This document shows, one piece after another, positions 8,193 to 16,516 of a DNA stretch of 62,443 nucleotides. A program made the translations under genes and the position numbers. Position 1 is the stretch's first letter. Each line of letters begins with the position of its first letter. The notes beneath the pieces are model-generated. The model did no database searches, was not told the origin of the DNA, and saw only the letters and a program-made list of their open reading frames with translations. Source of the stretch: UBA1876 sp964515395 (GTDB lineage Bacteria; Synergistota; Synergistia; Synergistales; Thermovirgaceae). The stretch covers positions 1-62,443 of the forward strand of contig CAZERC010000006.1 in NCBI GenBank assembly GCA_964515395.1, read 5' to 3'.

Positions 8193-8765
8193 ATGAACAG
8201 GGACGAAGCTCTGAAACTTCTGAAAGAACACAATACCGAAGATGGGCACATCAAGCACGCCCTCGCCGTGGAGGCCGCCATGCGCCATTTTGCCCGCAAG
8301 GCAGGAGAAGACGAAGACCTGTGGGGCATCACGGGGCTCCTGCATGACCTCGATTGGGAAAAAACCCAGGAAACCCCTGAACGTCACACCCATGTTGGTG
8401 CACAGATCCTCGAGGAAGAAGGATATCCCGCTGAAGTGGTTCGTGCCGTTTTGTCACACGGCTGGGGAATTTGCAGCGATGTCAAGCCCGAATCGAACAT
8501 GGAAAAGCATCTTTATGCCGTGGATGAACTCACGGGGTTCATCACCGCCGTCGCCCTGGTTCGCCCGGGAAAGTCGCTGCAGGATCTCAAGGTCAAATCG
8601 GTCAAGAAAAAATGGAAGGACAAGGCCTTCGCGAGAGGTGTCGACAGGGACGTCATCCAGAAAGGTGCGGACATACTCGGCCGGCCCCTTGAGGATCTCA
8701 TCGGGGAAGTCATTGAAGCCCTGCGGCCTGTGGAACGTGAAATAGGGCTTGGAGAAGGCAGTTGA
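8193..8765 (+). CDS. HDIG/HD-domain phosphohydrolase, small
   Basis: A 190-aa single-domain HD protein. Metal-binding residues expected for the family are H22 (HIKHALAVE), H51-D52 (GLLHDLDWE), a distal His (ERHTHVGAQIL) and an Asp in AVDELTGF. Such stand-alone HDs hydrolyse nucleotides or phosphate esters, but the substrate cannot be predicted. Start at ATG 8193 with AAGGAGG at ideal spacing, 38 bases after the AAA-TPR gene. Confidence 0.88.
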   Translation: MNRDEALKLLKEHNTEDGHIKHALAVEAAMRHFARKAGEDEDLWGITGLLHDLDWEKTQETPERHTHVGAQILEEEGYPAEVVRAVLSHGWGICSDVKPESNMEKHLYAVDELTGFITAVALVRPGKSLQDLKVKSVKKKWKDKAFARGVDRDVIQKGADILGRPLEDLIGEVIEALRPVEREIGLGEGS

Positions 8766-8788
8766 ACCATCAGCCTGTCGTGAAACGG

Positions 8789-8822
8789 ATGCGGTGCCCC
8801 GACTACTCGAGGGGTACCGCAT
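8789..8822. terminator. Hairpin between convergent genes
   Basis: ATGCGGTGCCCC pairs with GGGGTACCGCAT (one mismatch/bulge region) around a 10-base loop, overlapping the stop of the leftward gene. No T-run on either strand, so termination here would be weak or factor-assisted. Confidence 0.4.
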
Positions 8823-9270
8823 CCAGGAGATTCCATGCGATCCCGCTTTTCCGGATTTTGTAGGAAAGCAACATGTATCCGCCGATGTGACCGTCCTCAA
8901 CGTAAGCCATGCACCATGAGGGCCCCAAAAACCACACGTCCTGCTTCCTGTGGATTTTCATCGTGCCTCCCAGAACGCCTTCCCAGGGCAAGAGATCCCT
9001 TCGTGAAAGCAGATCTTCGAGAACGTGCTCTCTTGGATTTGTAACGGATTCGCTTATTCGCTGATCCCAGTCCGGCCCGGGCGGGATCGCTTGTCGCAGG
9101 CTTTGGTTTTTTTTCTCGAGAATTTTTTCCCTCAGAACGTAATCGCTGATTTGCGCCTGCAGGGAACCGATTTCGGACCGCTGCCTGAAATTGTAGAAGA
9201 GACTTGCGACGAGTCCTGCCGCCAGGAAAAGAAGCAGGAGATTTTTTGCAAAAGTGCGGCTTGAAGCCAT
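8803..9270 (-). CDS. Membrane-anchored hypothetical protein with coiled coil
   Basis: A 155-aa protein I do not recognise. It has one N-terminal membrane helix (about residues 8-25, KNLLLLFLAAGLVASLFYNF), then a short coiled coil (QAQISDYVLREKILEKKNQS), then a small C-terminal domain rich in Trp, Gly and Tyr. The ATG at 9270 is 9 bases after GGAGG and is preferred to two codons just upstream. Topology suggests a bitopic protein whose C-terminal domain faces the periplasm. Divergent from the OPT transporter, convergent with the HD gene. Confidence 0.7.
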   Translation of the reverse strand: MASSRTFAKNLLLLFLAAGLVASLFYNFRQRSEIGSLQAQISDYVLREKILEKKNQSLRQAIPPGPDWDQRISESVTNPREHVLEDLLSRRDLLPWEGVLGGTMKIHRKQDVWFLGPSWCMAYVEDGHIGGYMLLSYKIRKSGIAWNLLDAVPLE

Positions 9271-9373
9271 GGACATCACCCTCCGGCATGTCGAAACAGT
9301 TCCGTTTGTGGTACTGTTCCCATTGTCAGCTCTTTTGCCAGTTTATCACTCCGGAAAAGGTCGTGAATACAGG

Positions 9374-10924
9374 ATGCTGAAAAAGACGCCGCCGGAACTG
9401 ACGTTTCGGGCCCTTGCGCTGGGAGCCGCCGGAGCCGTCGTCATTTCGGCAAGCAGCGCTTATGTGGCCCTTCGACTGGGGGCATTGCCCTGGCCAACGG
9501 TTTTTGTCGCCGTGGTCAGCCTTGCGGTGCTGGGACCTTTCGGAGCCGGCCTCAGGGAGATTAACGTCGCCCACACGGGGATGTCTGCGGGAGGGCTCGT
9601 GGCCGGAGGTCTTGCCTTTACGATTCCGGCTTTCTGGATGTCCGATGTCCCGACGGAACTTCCCCTGGTATCGGCGATAGCTGCAGGCGTGGCCGGTGCC
9701 GTCCTCGGGGCGGGATTCACCGGAGTCATCAGAAAGTACTTTATTGAGGAGAGAGCGCTGCCATTTCCCATGGGAACGGCAGCGGCAGAGTCGCTCATCG
9801 CCGGCAGGGAAGGAGGCAGAAAAGGGCGTATCCTTTTTTCGGCATGCCTTGCATCCGGGATCTTTACCTGGTTGAGGGATGGTGCCGGACTTGTGCCCCA
9901 GCTTTTGGGCACCGGGCGGTTCCCGAGCTTCTGGCTTTCGCCCATGGCCCTGGGGATCGGGTACATTATCGGCCCGCTGTATATGGGAACGTGGCTTGTC
10001 GGAACACTCCTTGCGAACCTGCTTATTCTTCCGCTGGGATTGCATTGGGGGGTTTTCCCTTCCCTGGAGGCGGCGGGAGCGTTCACCACAAGCCTCGGGA
10101 TAGGGACCATCATTGGTGCCGGCCTGTTTGTTTTGCTCAGGGCCGTCTCACCAGCGTTGAAAGGAGCCGCCAGGGCCGCCGGCGGACAGGTAAAATGGCT
10201 TGCCGTAGCTGCTGCGATTGCCCTGGCGGTGATGACGGTAATCCTGGGTTTTCCCCTTCCGGTTTCGCTTTTCTTGATCTTTTCGGTCTGGTTTTGCGTC
10301 GTGACCGCCGCCACGCTGACGGGGCAGACGGGAATCGACCCGATGGAGATTTTCGGCATCCTGGTCATTTTGGCCGTGAGAGCCTTCTTTCATGTGGGGC
10401 TCCATCAGATTTTTCTGATTGCCGCAGTCGTGGCCGTGGCCACGGGGCTTGCCGGAGATGCGCTGCAGGATTTCAAGGTCGGGAACCGTCTCGGGACATC
10501 ACCGGGAGCGCAATGGGTTTCCGAAAGCCTGGGCGGAATCGTGGGGGCGGTGACGGCCGCCTTTGCCATATTTATGCTGCATGATGCTTTCGGACCCATG
10601 GGACCCGGAACTGATTTCCCGGCTCCTCAGGCTTTTGCAGTCAAGAGCATGGTCCAGGGGCTTCCCGACACCACGGGCTTCTGGACGGGATTTTTCGCCG
10701 GGCTTGTCCTTGCAGCTTTCAGGGTTCCTGCAACGACCATCGGAATCGGAATTTACCTTCCCCCCTTCATTTCACTGGCGGCGGCGGTGGGCGGAGCCGC
10801 CGCCAGTTTCACACGGAAAGAGGAGCACCGGAGGGTGTTGACACTGACGGCTTCCGGATTTTTGGGCGGAGAAGGCATTACAGGTGTCCTTATGGCGATC
10901 TGGAAGGTGGTGACCCTTGGATGA
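9374..10924 (+). CDS. OPT-family oligopeptide transporter
   Basis: A 516-aa integral membrane protein with about 14 hydrophobic helices. The OPT signature is visible in the N-terminal TFRALALGAAGAVV and SSAYVALRLGALPWP segments and in ALPFPMGTAAAESL. Family members import peptides or metal-chelates by proton symport. Start placed at ATG 9374, where similarity to the family begins; earlier in-frame codons lie within the divergent promoter region. The stop overlaps the start of the P1 peptidase by 4 bases, pairing peptide import with hydrolysis. Confidence 0.88.
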   Translation: MLKKTPPELTFRALALGAAGAVVISASSAYVALRLGALPWPTVFVAVVSLAVLGPFGAGLREINVAHTGMSAGGLVAGGLAFTIPAFWMSDVPTELPLVSAIAAGVAGAVLGAGFTGVIRKYFIEERALPFPMGTAAAESLIAGREGGRKGRILFSACLASGIFTWLRDGAGLVPQLLGTGRFPSFWLSPMALGIGYIIGPLYMGTWLVGTLLANLLILPLGLHWGVFPSLEAAGAFTTSLGIGTIIGAGLFVLLRAVSPALKGAARAAGGQVKWLAVAAAIALAVMTVILGFPLPVSLFLIFSVWFCVVTAATLTGQTGIDPMEIFGILVILAVRAFFHVGLHQIFLIAAVVAVATGLAGDALQDFKVGNRLGTSPGAQWVSESLGGIVGAVTAAFAIFMLHDAFGPMGPGTDFPAPQAFAVKSMVQGLPDTTGFWTGFFAGLVLAAFRVPATTIGIGIYLPPFISLAAAVGGAAASFTRKEEHRRVLTLTASGFLGGEGITGVLMAIWKVVTLG

Positions 10925-11880
10925 GAAAAGCCAAAACCGGAACACAAGACATGCATTTTCTCGTAGGGCATGCCTCGGACACGACCAGGGGAACGGGATG
11001 CAGCGTGTTGCTTTTCCCGGAGGGGGCCACGGCTTCCTGTGATGTCCGCGGAGGTGCTCCGGGAACACGTGAGACGGATTTGCTGGAACCTCATTGTCTC
11101 GTCCCGAAGATCAACGCCTTGCTCTTTTGTGGGGGGAGCGCCCGTGGACTTGCCGCAGCCGATGGCGTCATGAGCTGGTGCGCGGCAAAAAAATGGGGGT
11201 TCGATACCGGCTTCGGTGCCGTCCCCATTGTTCCAGCGGCATGTCTGTTTGATCTCAACGTTGGTGAAGCAGGGGGGTATCCCGATGCAATAATGGGAGA
11301 GGAAGCCTGTCGAAACGCCTCCTTTCCCATGAATTCCCCCATGGGAAACGTGGGGGCCGGTACCGGGGCAACGGTAGGGAAGTACGCAGGTCCCGAGAAG
11401 GCGATGAAATCCGGCCTCGGCTGGTCCGTGTCGAAAAAAGGGAATCTTTGCGTATATGCCTTGGCTGCCGTGAACGCCTATGGAGCCGTGAAAGACGCGG
11501 AAGGCAAATTCATGGCCGGGGCGGTGGGATCCACCGTTGCCGTGCAGTCACCAACAGACGTTCTCCTTGGGGAAAGTCACTGGGCCGAATGGGGACGCAA
11601 CACGACCCTGGTCGCCGTGGTGACCAATGCAGGGATGGACAAGGCCGACTGCCGGCGTGTGGCCTTTATGGCGGCAAGCGGCATGGCCGAGTCTATTTTC
11701 CCCGTTCACACGCCCTTTGATGGCGACACCGTTTTTTGTGTCTCCACCGGTCAGATGAAGGGGGAGTGCCTGGAGGTCGGCATGCTTGCCGCAATGGCCG
11801 TCTCCGAAGCGGTGAGACGCGGTGTCCGGCATGCGGAAAGCGCATGGGGCTTTCCGGGGCTCGGAGACGGGAATCAGTAA
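10921..11880 (+). CDS. P1 (S58/DmpA-NylC) family peptidase
   Basis: A 319-aa member of the N-terminal-nucleophile P1 peptidases, which self-cleave to alpha and beta chains. Conserved blocks are GAGTGATVGKY, then the cleavage region GRN-TTLVAVVTNAG and HTPFDGDTVF. By analogy with the NylC subgroup the break should fall between N227 and T228, making Thr228 the nucleophile; DmpA itself uses Ser. Substrates in the family include D-amino acid, beta-peptide and amide bonds. Translationally coupled to the OPT transporter. Confidence 0.88.
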   Translation: MRKAKTGTQDMHFLVGHASDTTRGTGCSVLLFPEGATASCDVRGGAPGTRETDLLEPHCLVPKINALLFCGGSARGLAAADGVMSWCAAKKWGFDTGFGAVPIVPAACLFDLNVGEAGGYPDAIMGEEACRNASFPMNSPMGNVGAGTGATVGKYAGPEKAMKSGLGWSVSKKGNLCVYALAAVNAYGAVKDAEGKFMAGAVGSTVAVQSPTDVLLGESHWAEWGRNTTLVAVVTNAGMDKADCRRVAFMAASGMAESIFPVHTPFDGDTVFCVSTGQMKGECLEVGMLAAMAVSEAVRRGVRHAESAWGFPGLGDGNQ

Positions 11881-11962
11881 ACAGGCGGATACGCGCCCCC
11901 CTTGAAAAAGAAGACAATGCAGGGTACGGGCCTCTTCCGCATGAAAGAAGGGATGTGGTTTC

Positions 11963-12598
11963 ATGTCAATACGAATCGTTCTCGCTGACGATCATCCGCT
12001 GACACGGGTCGGCATCCGGGATTACCTTCTCAAGGAGGCGGACTTTGAGCTTGTCGGCGAGGCTTCCGATGGTATTGAGGCCGGCGAACTGATAGAAAGC
12101 AAAAGACCCGATGTCGCCTTGCTGGATATCAGGATGCCCGGGGAAAGCGGTGTCTCCCTCGCGCGGAAAATCAGGAGCTCCGTTCCGGGTACGGCGGTCA
12201 TGATGCTTACCTCCTATGACGCGCAACAGTATGTGCTCTCCTCTCTCCGGGCGGGAGCGAAAGGATTTGTCCTCAAGACGGCGACGCCCGAAGAACTGGC
12301 CAGGGCCATCCGAATTGTTGCGTCAGGGGGCCTTTACCTGGATTCCGAGGTCTCCCGGGCCATGGAAGGTCCGGCCTTTTCGCCGGAAAACCTGTCCGCC
12401 CGGGAACGCGAAGTCCTCCTCGAGGCCGCCAGGGGGCTTTCCAGCAAGGAGATTGCGGGAAAACTCTATATCAGCGAGCGGACGGTGCAGACCCATCTCG
12501 GGTCGATTTATGACAAGCTCGGAGCGAAAAACAAGACTGAAGCCATGCTCCTGGCCCTGAAGTACGGTGTGGTCTCGCTGGAGGAACTGCTTGAATGA
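11963..12598 (+). CDS. NarL/FixJ-type response regulator
   Basis: A 211-aa regulator with an N-terminal receiver domain (acidic pair D9-D10, phospho-acceptor D55 in DVALLDIRMPG, conserved Thr/Ser in MLTSYD and Lys in KGFVLK) and a C-terminal LuxR-type helix-turn-helix (~146-205, LSAREREVLLEAARGLSSKEIA). It is coupled to the downstream histidine kinase by a 4-base overlap. The adjacent OPT-peptidase pair is a plausible target (inference from proximity only). Confidence 0.95.
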   Translation: MSIRIVLADDHPLTRVGIRDYLLKEADFELVGEASDGIEAGELIESKRPDVALLDIRMPGESGVSLARKIRSSVPGTAVMMLTSYDAQQYVLSSLRAGAKGFVLKTATPEELARAIRIVASGGLYLDSEVSRAMEGPAFSPENLSAREREVLLEAARGLSSKEIAGKLYISERTVQTHLGSIYDKLGAKNKTEAMLLALKYGVVSLEELLE

Positions 12599-13980
12599 AG
12601 CGACACCTTCTGATTCTTTTGACGGTAGCCATTCTCGTGCCTTCCTTTGCAGCCCTGGTGATCGGTGGGGCCGGCATGATCCAGCACAAAAAGGCCATCG
12701 AGGTCGTGGCCCAGTCGTATGTCAAGGATCTGGCGCAGAACGTGGCAGGGCAGATCGAGAGTGGTTGGGAGATGGGAAGAGGCTTTGCAAGGCTCGAAAG
12801 GATGATGCGTGTCCACCGGATGAATTTTGATTTTTCCATGCCGGGATGGGTTGCCGTTGTTGATTCAGGCGGGCGCTTGCTGGTATCGACGCCGGGAGCC
12901 GACATTCTGGCCAACCTCTGGCGGCGTGAGCTTCCCGTCGGCACCGCCGTGGATATCAAAAGTTCGGAGGGCGAGTGGTTCACCCTGGCGGCATATCCTG
13001 CGGGTGAAACGGGATGGTTCGTCATCGCCGCCGTCTCCTGGAACGACCTGTTGGGTCCCATGCTGGCTTTCAATCGATGGCCCCTCTTTGTAGGCATTAC
13101 CGGTTTTTTGGGACTTTTGTCGGTCTATGCCCTTTGGAGATGGCTGGTTTCACCCCTTCGTTCCCTCGAATCCGAGGTGTCGGTACTGAAATGGGGAAGG
13201 GAAGTCCCGGAAGAGGATGACCCTCGTGCTGTTTTCGAGCTCAGGAGACTGCGGCAGGTCCTGTACCAGCTGGCCCTTTCCGCAGTGGAGCGGGCGAAGC
13301 TCATGCGGCGCTACGTCAGCGACCTGGTGCAGGTGCAGGAGGACGAAAGGTCCCGCCTGGCCCGTGAGATTCATGATGGTCCCCTTCAGGATGTGACGGC
13401 ACTGATACAGCAACTGCGGCTTGCCGCTTCGGAATTACAGTCCGGTGACCCCGGGACGAGGCTCCAGTTTGCTGAAGAGGGGGCCGTTCAGGCCGTCCGG
13501 GAACTTCGGGCCCTCTGCGACGAACTTTCGCCACCATGGCTCGACCTGGGAATCGAGCAGGCGCTTCACGAGCTGGCCGGAAGGCTCTCGCGGCATCTGG
13601 GCCTGTCCGTGGAAGTCGAAGCCGAAGGGGATTTGTCCCTGTCAAGGGACGTGGTCCTCGCCTTTTTCCGGGTGGTTCAGGAGGCGGTTCATAATTCCGC
13701 AAGGCATGGTCAAGCGGAGTCGGTGACGATCAGGCTTTTCCGGGAAGAAAATTCGGTGGCGCTGGAGATTACCGATACCGGAAAGGGCTTTGAAGGGAAG
13801 GTCGACGTGGAGGCTCTCCGTGTCAGCGGGCATCGCGGCCTCGCCAACATGAGCGAGCGGATGAGCCTCGTCGGTGGGACTCTGGACATTCGGTCCGTCC
13901 CCGGAGGGGGAACTACGATTCGCTGCCTGGTCCCGACTACTTCCGCTTTTGCCGGAAATGACCGCCCCAGACGCCCCTGA
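12595..13980 (+). CDS. NarX/LiaS-type sensor histidine kinase (HisKA_3)
   Basis: A 461-aa membrane kinase: helix ~4-27, a ~125-residue extracytoplasmic sensor segment, a second helix ~162-184, HAMP-like linker, then the DHp domain with phospho-acceptor H260 in AREIHDGPLQD and an HATPase_c domain (N box QEAVHNSARHG, G boxes DTGKGFEG and GHRGLANMSER). Partner of the preceding regulator. Its last 44 bases overlap the convergent DUF5698 gene, an unusual tail-to-tail overlap. Confidence 0.94.
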   Translation: MKRHLLILLTVAILVPSFAALVIGGAGMIQHKKAIEVVAQSYVKDLAQNVAGQIESGWEMGRGFARLERMMRVHRMNFDFSMPGWVAVVDSGGRLLVSTPGADILANLWRRELPVGTAVDIKSSEGEWFTLAAYPAGETGWFVIAAVSWNDLLGPMLAFNRWPLFVGITGFLGLLSVYALWRWLVSPLRSLESEVSVLKWGREVPEEDDPRAVFELRRLRQVLYQLALSAVERAKLMRRYVSDLVQVQEDERSRLAREIHDGPLQDVTALIQQLRLAASELQSGDPGTRLQFAEEGAVQAVRELRALCDELSPPWLDLGIEQALHELAGRLSRHLGLSVEVEAEGDLSLSRDVVLAFFRVVQEAVHNSARHGQAESVTIRLFREENSVALEITDTGKGFEGKVDVEALRVSGHRGLANMSERMSLVGGTLDIRSVPGGGTTIRCLVPTTSAFAGNDRPRRP

Positions 13981-14452
13981 CGTCGGATACGAAGACAAAA
14001 CCCGTGTTGCCGATCATCCCCGAGATGTGCGGGATTTCCGAACGCTGGCAGAGGATTTTGAGGATGAGGCGGTTGCCCGCTTTTCCCTCGCCGTGAATCA
14101 CCGTTGTTCCGAAACCCTCTTCCCTGAGGGTGTTGACAAGGTCCATGGCGGCTTCCGTCTCCGGGGCGATGACCTCTACGAGGACGAAGGAACTGAGCAG
14201 TTTCGATTCCAGAAAAACGCCGAGATAGTTGCCGGCCGCGAACCCGCCGGCGTAGGCGACGATCTGAAGCGGTGAGGTAATGCCGTTTTTGAGGACATAT
14301 CCGAGGGCGACGAGGTAAATGCCCGACTCGAAGAAGGCTGTGACGGCGGCGTGCGCCTTCCTGCCCCTGACGAGAAGCAATATCCGGAAGGTTCCGAGGG
14401 AAACGTCCAAAAGCCGGGCAAAAAAGATAAGTAGCAAGCCTGCCGGGTCCAT
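13937..14452 (-). CDS. DUF5698/DUF2179 (UPF0316) membrane protein
   Basis: A 171-aa protein with three N-terminal membrane helices (FFARLLDVSLGTFRILLLV is the family opening) and a C-terminal soluble DUF2179-like domain (EGFGTTVIHGEGKAGNR, then IPHISGMIGNTGFVFVSDVR). Function unknown in the family. GGAGG precedes the ATG by 4 bases. Convergent with and overlapping the histidine kinase by 44 bases. Confidence 0.85.
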   Translation of the reverse strand: MDPAGLLLIFFARLLDVSLGTFRILLLVRGRKAHAAVTAFFESGIYLVALGYVLKNGITSPLQIVAYAGGFAAGNYLGVFLESKLLSSFVLVEVIAPETEAAMDLVNTLREEGFGTTVIHGEGKAGNRLILKILCQRSEIPHISGMIGNTGFVFVSDVRGVWGGHFRQKRK

Positions 14453-14602
14453 GGCACCTCCAAATGTAACCCATCATATGGGAGTTTTATGGACGATCTG
14501 TTCATCTCATCTTAGTATAAAATGAGGAAGTTTGACAGAACGAAGACAGAAGCCGGACACAGCAGCCCGGCGAAGGGAGGGAGCCCTTTTTGGGGCGAAA
14601 TT

Positions 14603-16216
14603 ATGAGAATTCGTGTTCTCGGAGCAGCAGGTGAGGTCACAGGATCGAATTATCTCCTCGAAGTCGGCGGCCACCAGATACTCGTCGATTGCGGCCTTTA
14701 CCAGGGAAGGCAGCAGGAAAAGAACAGGGACCCCCTCGATTTCAATCCGTCGGATCTCTCGGCGGTCATCCTGACCCATGCCCATCTTGATCATACAGGA
14801 CGTGTTCCGCTTCTGGTCAAGGAAGGATTTACGGGGCCCGTATACGCGACTCGCCCGACGCTGGAGCTTTCGGAGGTCCTCTGGAAAGATGCGGCTCATA
14901 TCCAGAAAGAGGATGCCGAATGGAAGACCAGGAAAAACCGGCGCAAGGGACTTCCTCCGGTAGAGCCCCTGTTTACGGAAGAAGATGCGGAACAGGCCTT
15001 CAAACAGCTCAGATCTGCGAGCTACGATGATGTGATCGACATCGAAGAGGGCTTCCGCGTCAGGTTCAGGGACGCGGGACACATCCTGGGGAGCGCCAAC
15101 CTTGAGCTGTGGCTTTCCGAGGGGAGCGAAGAGGTCAAGATCGTTTTCTCCGGCGATCTTGGTCCGCAGAAGACCGTCATGGAGCGCAATCCGTCTTTTA
15201 TCGAGGAAGCGGATTACGTCGTCATAGAGTCCACCTACGGGAACCGGGAACACAAGACCAACGAGGAAAGCCGGGAGGAATTCCGTGAAACCATGAGGAC
15301 CATGCTCAAGGATCACGGCAAGGTGCTCATTCCCACCTTCGTCGTCGACAGGGCGCAAAGGGTCCTCTACGAGTTGACCCTGATGCAGCTCGAAGGGATC
15401 CTTCCCGACAACGTCCCCATATATTTTGATTCTCCCATGGGAATGAAGGCGACTGCGATTTACAATGAGCATGTCGCCCTTCTCTCGAGCGAAATCCAGG
15501 ACAAGATCCGCAAGGGGACGGACCCTTTTTCTCCAAGACAGCTGCACATCGTGGAGAGCGTGGATGAATCAAAGGCCATCAACTCGGTGAAGCATGCCAT
15601 CGTGATGGCCGGAAGCGGCATGTGCACCGGCGGCAGGATAGTTCATCACCTCAAGAACAATCTTTACAGGGATGACGCCCATGTCGTTTTTGTGGGATAC
15701 CAGGCGCGAGGGACGCTCGGGCGCAGACTTGTGGAAGGCGCAAAATCCGTACGTGTTGCCGGAGAAGAAATCGCCGTCAACGCGACGCTGCACACGATCA
15801 ACGGCTTTTCCGCCCACGCCGACAGGAGGGATTTGCTGGCCTGGGCCGAAAACTTCCGGACGAATCCGACCTTTTTCGTCACCCACGGTGAAGAAGAGGC
15901 TGCCGGAGCCCTCGCGGACGCCCTGCAGGAGAAGGGCTTCAACGCCGTTATCCCCTCCCTCGGGCAGGAGTTCGAGCTGAAACCGAGTCGTGAGGCCGTT
16001 GCGGCCGGAACCGTCCGTTCGAGCAGTCGTGGGGCCGGAAAGGCAGCTGACGGTGAAGCGGCTCTCTCCGAGATTTCCCTCATGGCGTCACTCCTGAAAG
16101 ACAAGAAAGACGTCAACAGGGAAGAGTACGTGGCCCTCCTGTCGTCGGCACGGACCCTTCTTGAGATCGTGAGAGACAGGATAGAGGAAACAGGCAGTGG
16201 GGGAACGGCGCTCTAG
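14603..16216 (+). CDS. Metallo-beta-lactamase/beta-CASP exonuclease-like protein
   Basis: A 537-aa protein of the MBL-fold RNA-specificity (YSH1/CPSF73-like) family. MBL motifs: THAHLDHTGR (motif 2), GHILGSAN, SGDLG; beta-CASP motifs: PTFVVDRAQRVLYEL, GSGMCTGGRIVHHL and GFSAHADRRDLLAW; a C-terminal 60-residue tail rich in Ser/Ala is less conserved. Members are RNases or 5'-3' exonucleases. I start at ATG 14603, where family similarity begins (MRIRVLGAAGEVTGS); the ATG at 14522 lies right at a -10-like TATAAA and lacks a ribosome site. Confidence 0.9.
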   Translation: MRIRVLGAAGEVTGSNYLLEVGGHQILVDCGLYQGRQQEKNRDPLDFNPSDLSAVILTHAHLDHTGRVPLLVKEGFTGPVYATRPTLELSEVLWKDAAHIQKEDAEWKTRKNRRKGLPPVEPLFTEEDAEQAFKQLRSASYDDVIDIEEGFRVRFRDAGHILGSANLELWLSEGSEEVKIVFSGDLGPQKTVMERNPSFIEEADYVVIESTYGNREHKTNEESREEFRETMRTMLKDHGKVLIPTFVVDRAQRVLYELTLMQLEGILPDNVPIYFDSPMGMKATAIYNEHVALLSSEIQDKIRKGTDPFSPRQLHIVESVDESKAINSVKHAIVMAGSGMCTGGRIVHHLKNNLYRDDAHVVFVGYQARGTLGRRLVEGAKSVRVAGEEIAVNATLHTINGFSAHADRRDLLAWAENFRTNPTFFVTHGEEEAAGALADALQEKGFNAVIPSLGQEFELKPSREAVAAGTVRSSSRGAGKAADGEAALSEISLMASLLKDKKDVNREEYVALLSSARTLLEIVRDRIEETGSGGTAL

Positions 16217-16333
16217 GACGTTCCTGCAGCGGCCTTGAAGGTTTTTCCAGAGAGGGAACGTGATAGAATAAACGCCATGTTTTACGTTTGAAACGTGCGG
16301 GAATACATGTGTCAATCGATGGGTGATGACGAG

Positions 16334-16516
16334 ATGAAGGTGTGGAAATACAAGAGGGGAAGGGACCTCCTCGACTTCATCATGCTGCCCCTTCCCATTG
16401 TCCTCATCGGCGGTCTGGTAGCCGGCTGGACGATGGTGCCCTTTCTGATTCCGCCCATCTGTGCGTCGGTGTGGAATCTGGAAGACCGTTTCAAAAGGAG
16501 GTTCCTCCATGCGTAA
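16334..16516 (+). CDS. Small two-helix membrane protein, 60 aa
   Basis: Starts KVWKYKRGRDLLDF then two hydrophobic stretches (IMLPLPIVLIGGLVAGW and MVPFLIPPICASVW) and a basic tail. Its last 8 bases overlap the start of the next gene, whose ribosome site lies within it, suggesting coupling. No family recognised. A real gene is likely given the clear hydrophobic design, but the start could be an upstream ATG. Confidence 0.5.
   Translation: MKVWKYKRGRDLLDFIMLPLPIVLIGGLVAGWTMVPFLIPPICASVWNLEDRFKRRFLHA

Noticed and set aside
8789..8822. Attachment-site or operator reading of the inverted repeat
   Set aside because: No integrase, tRNA or mobile gene nearby; a simple hairpin between convergent genes is sufficient.
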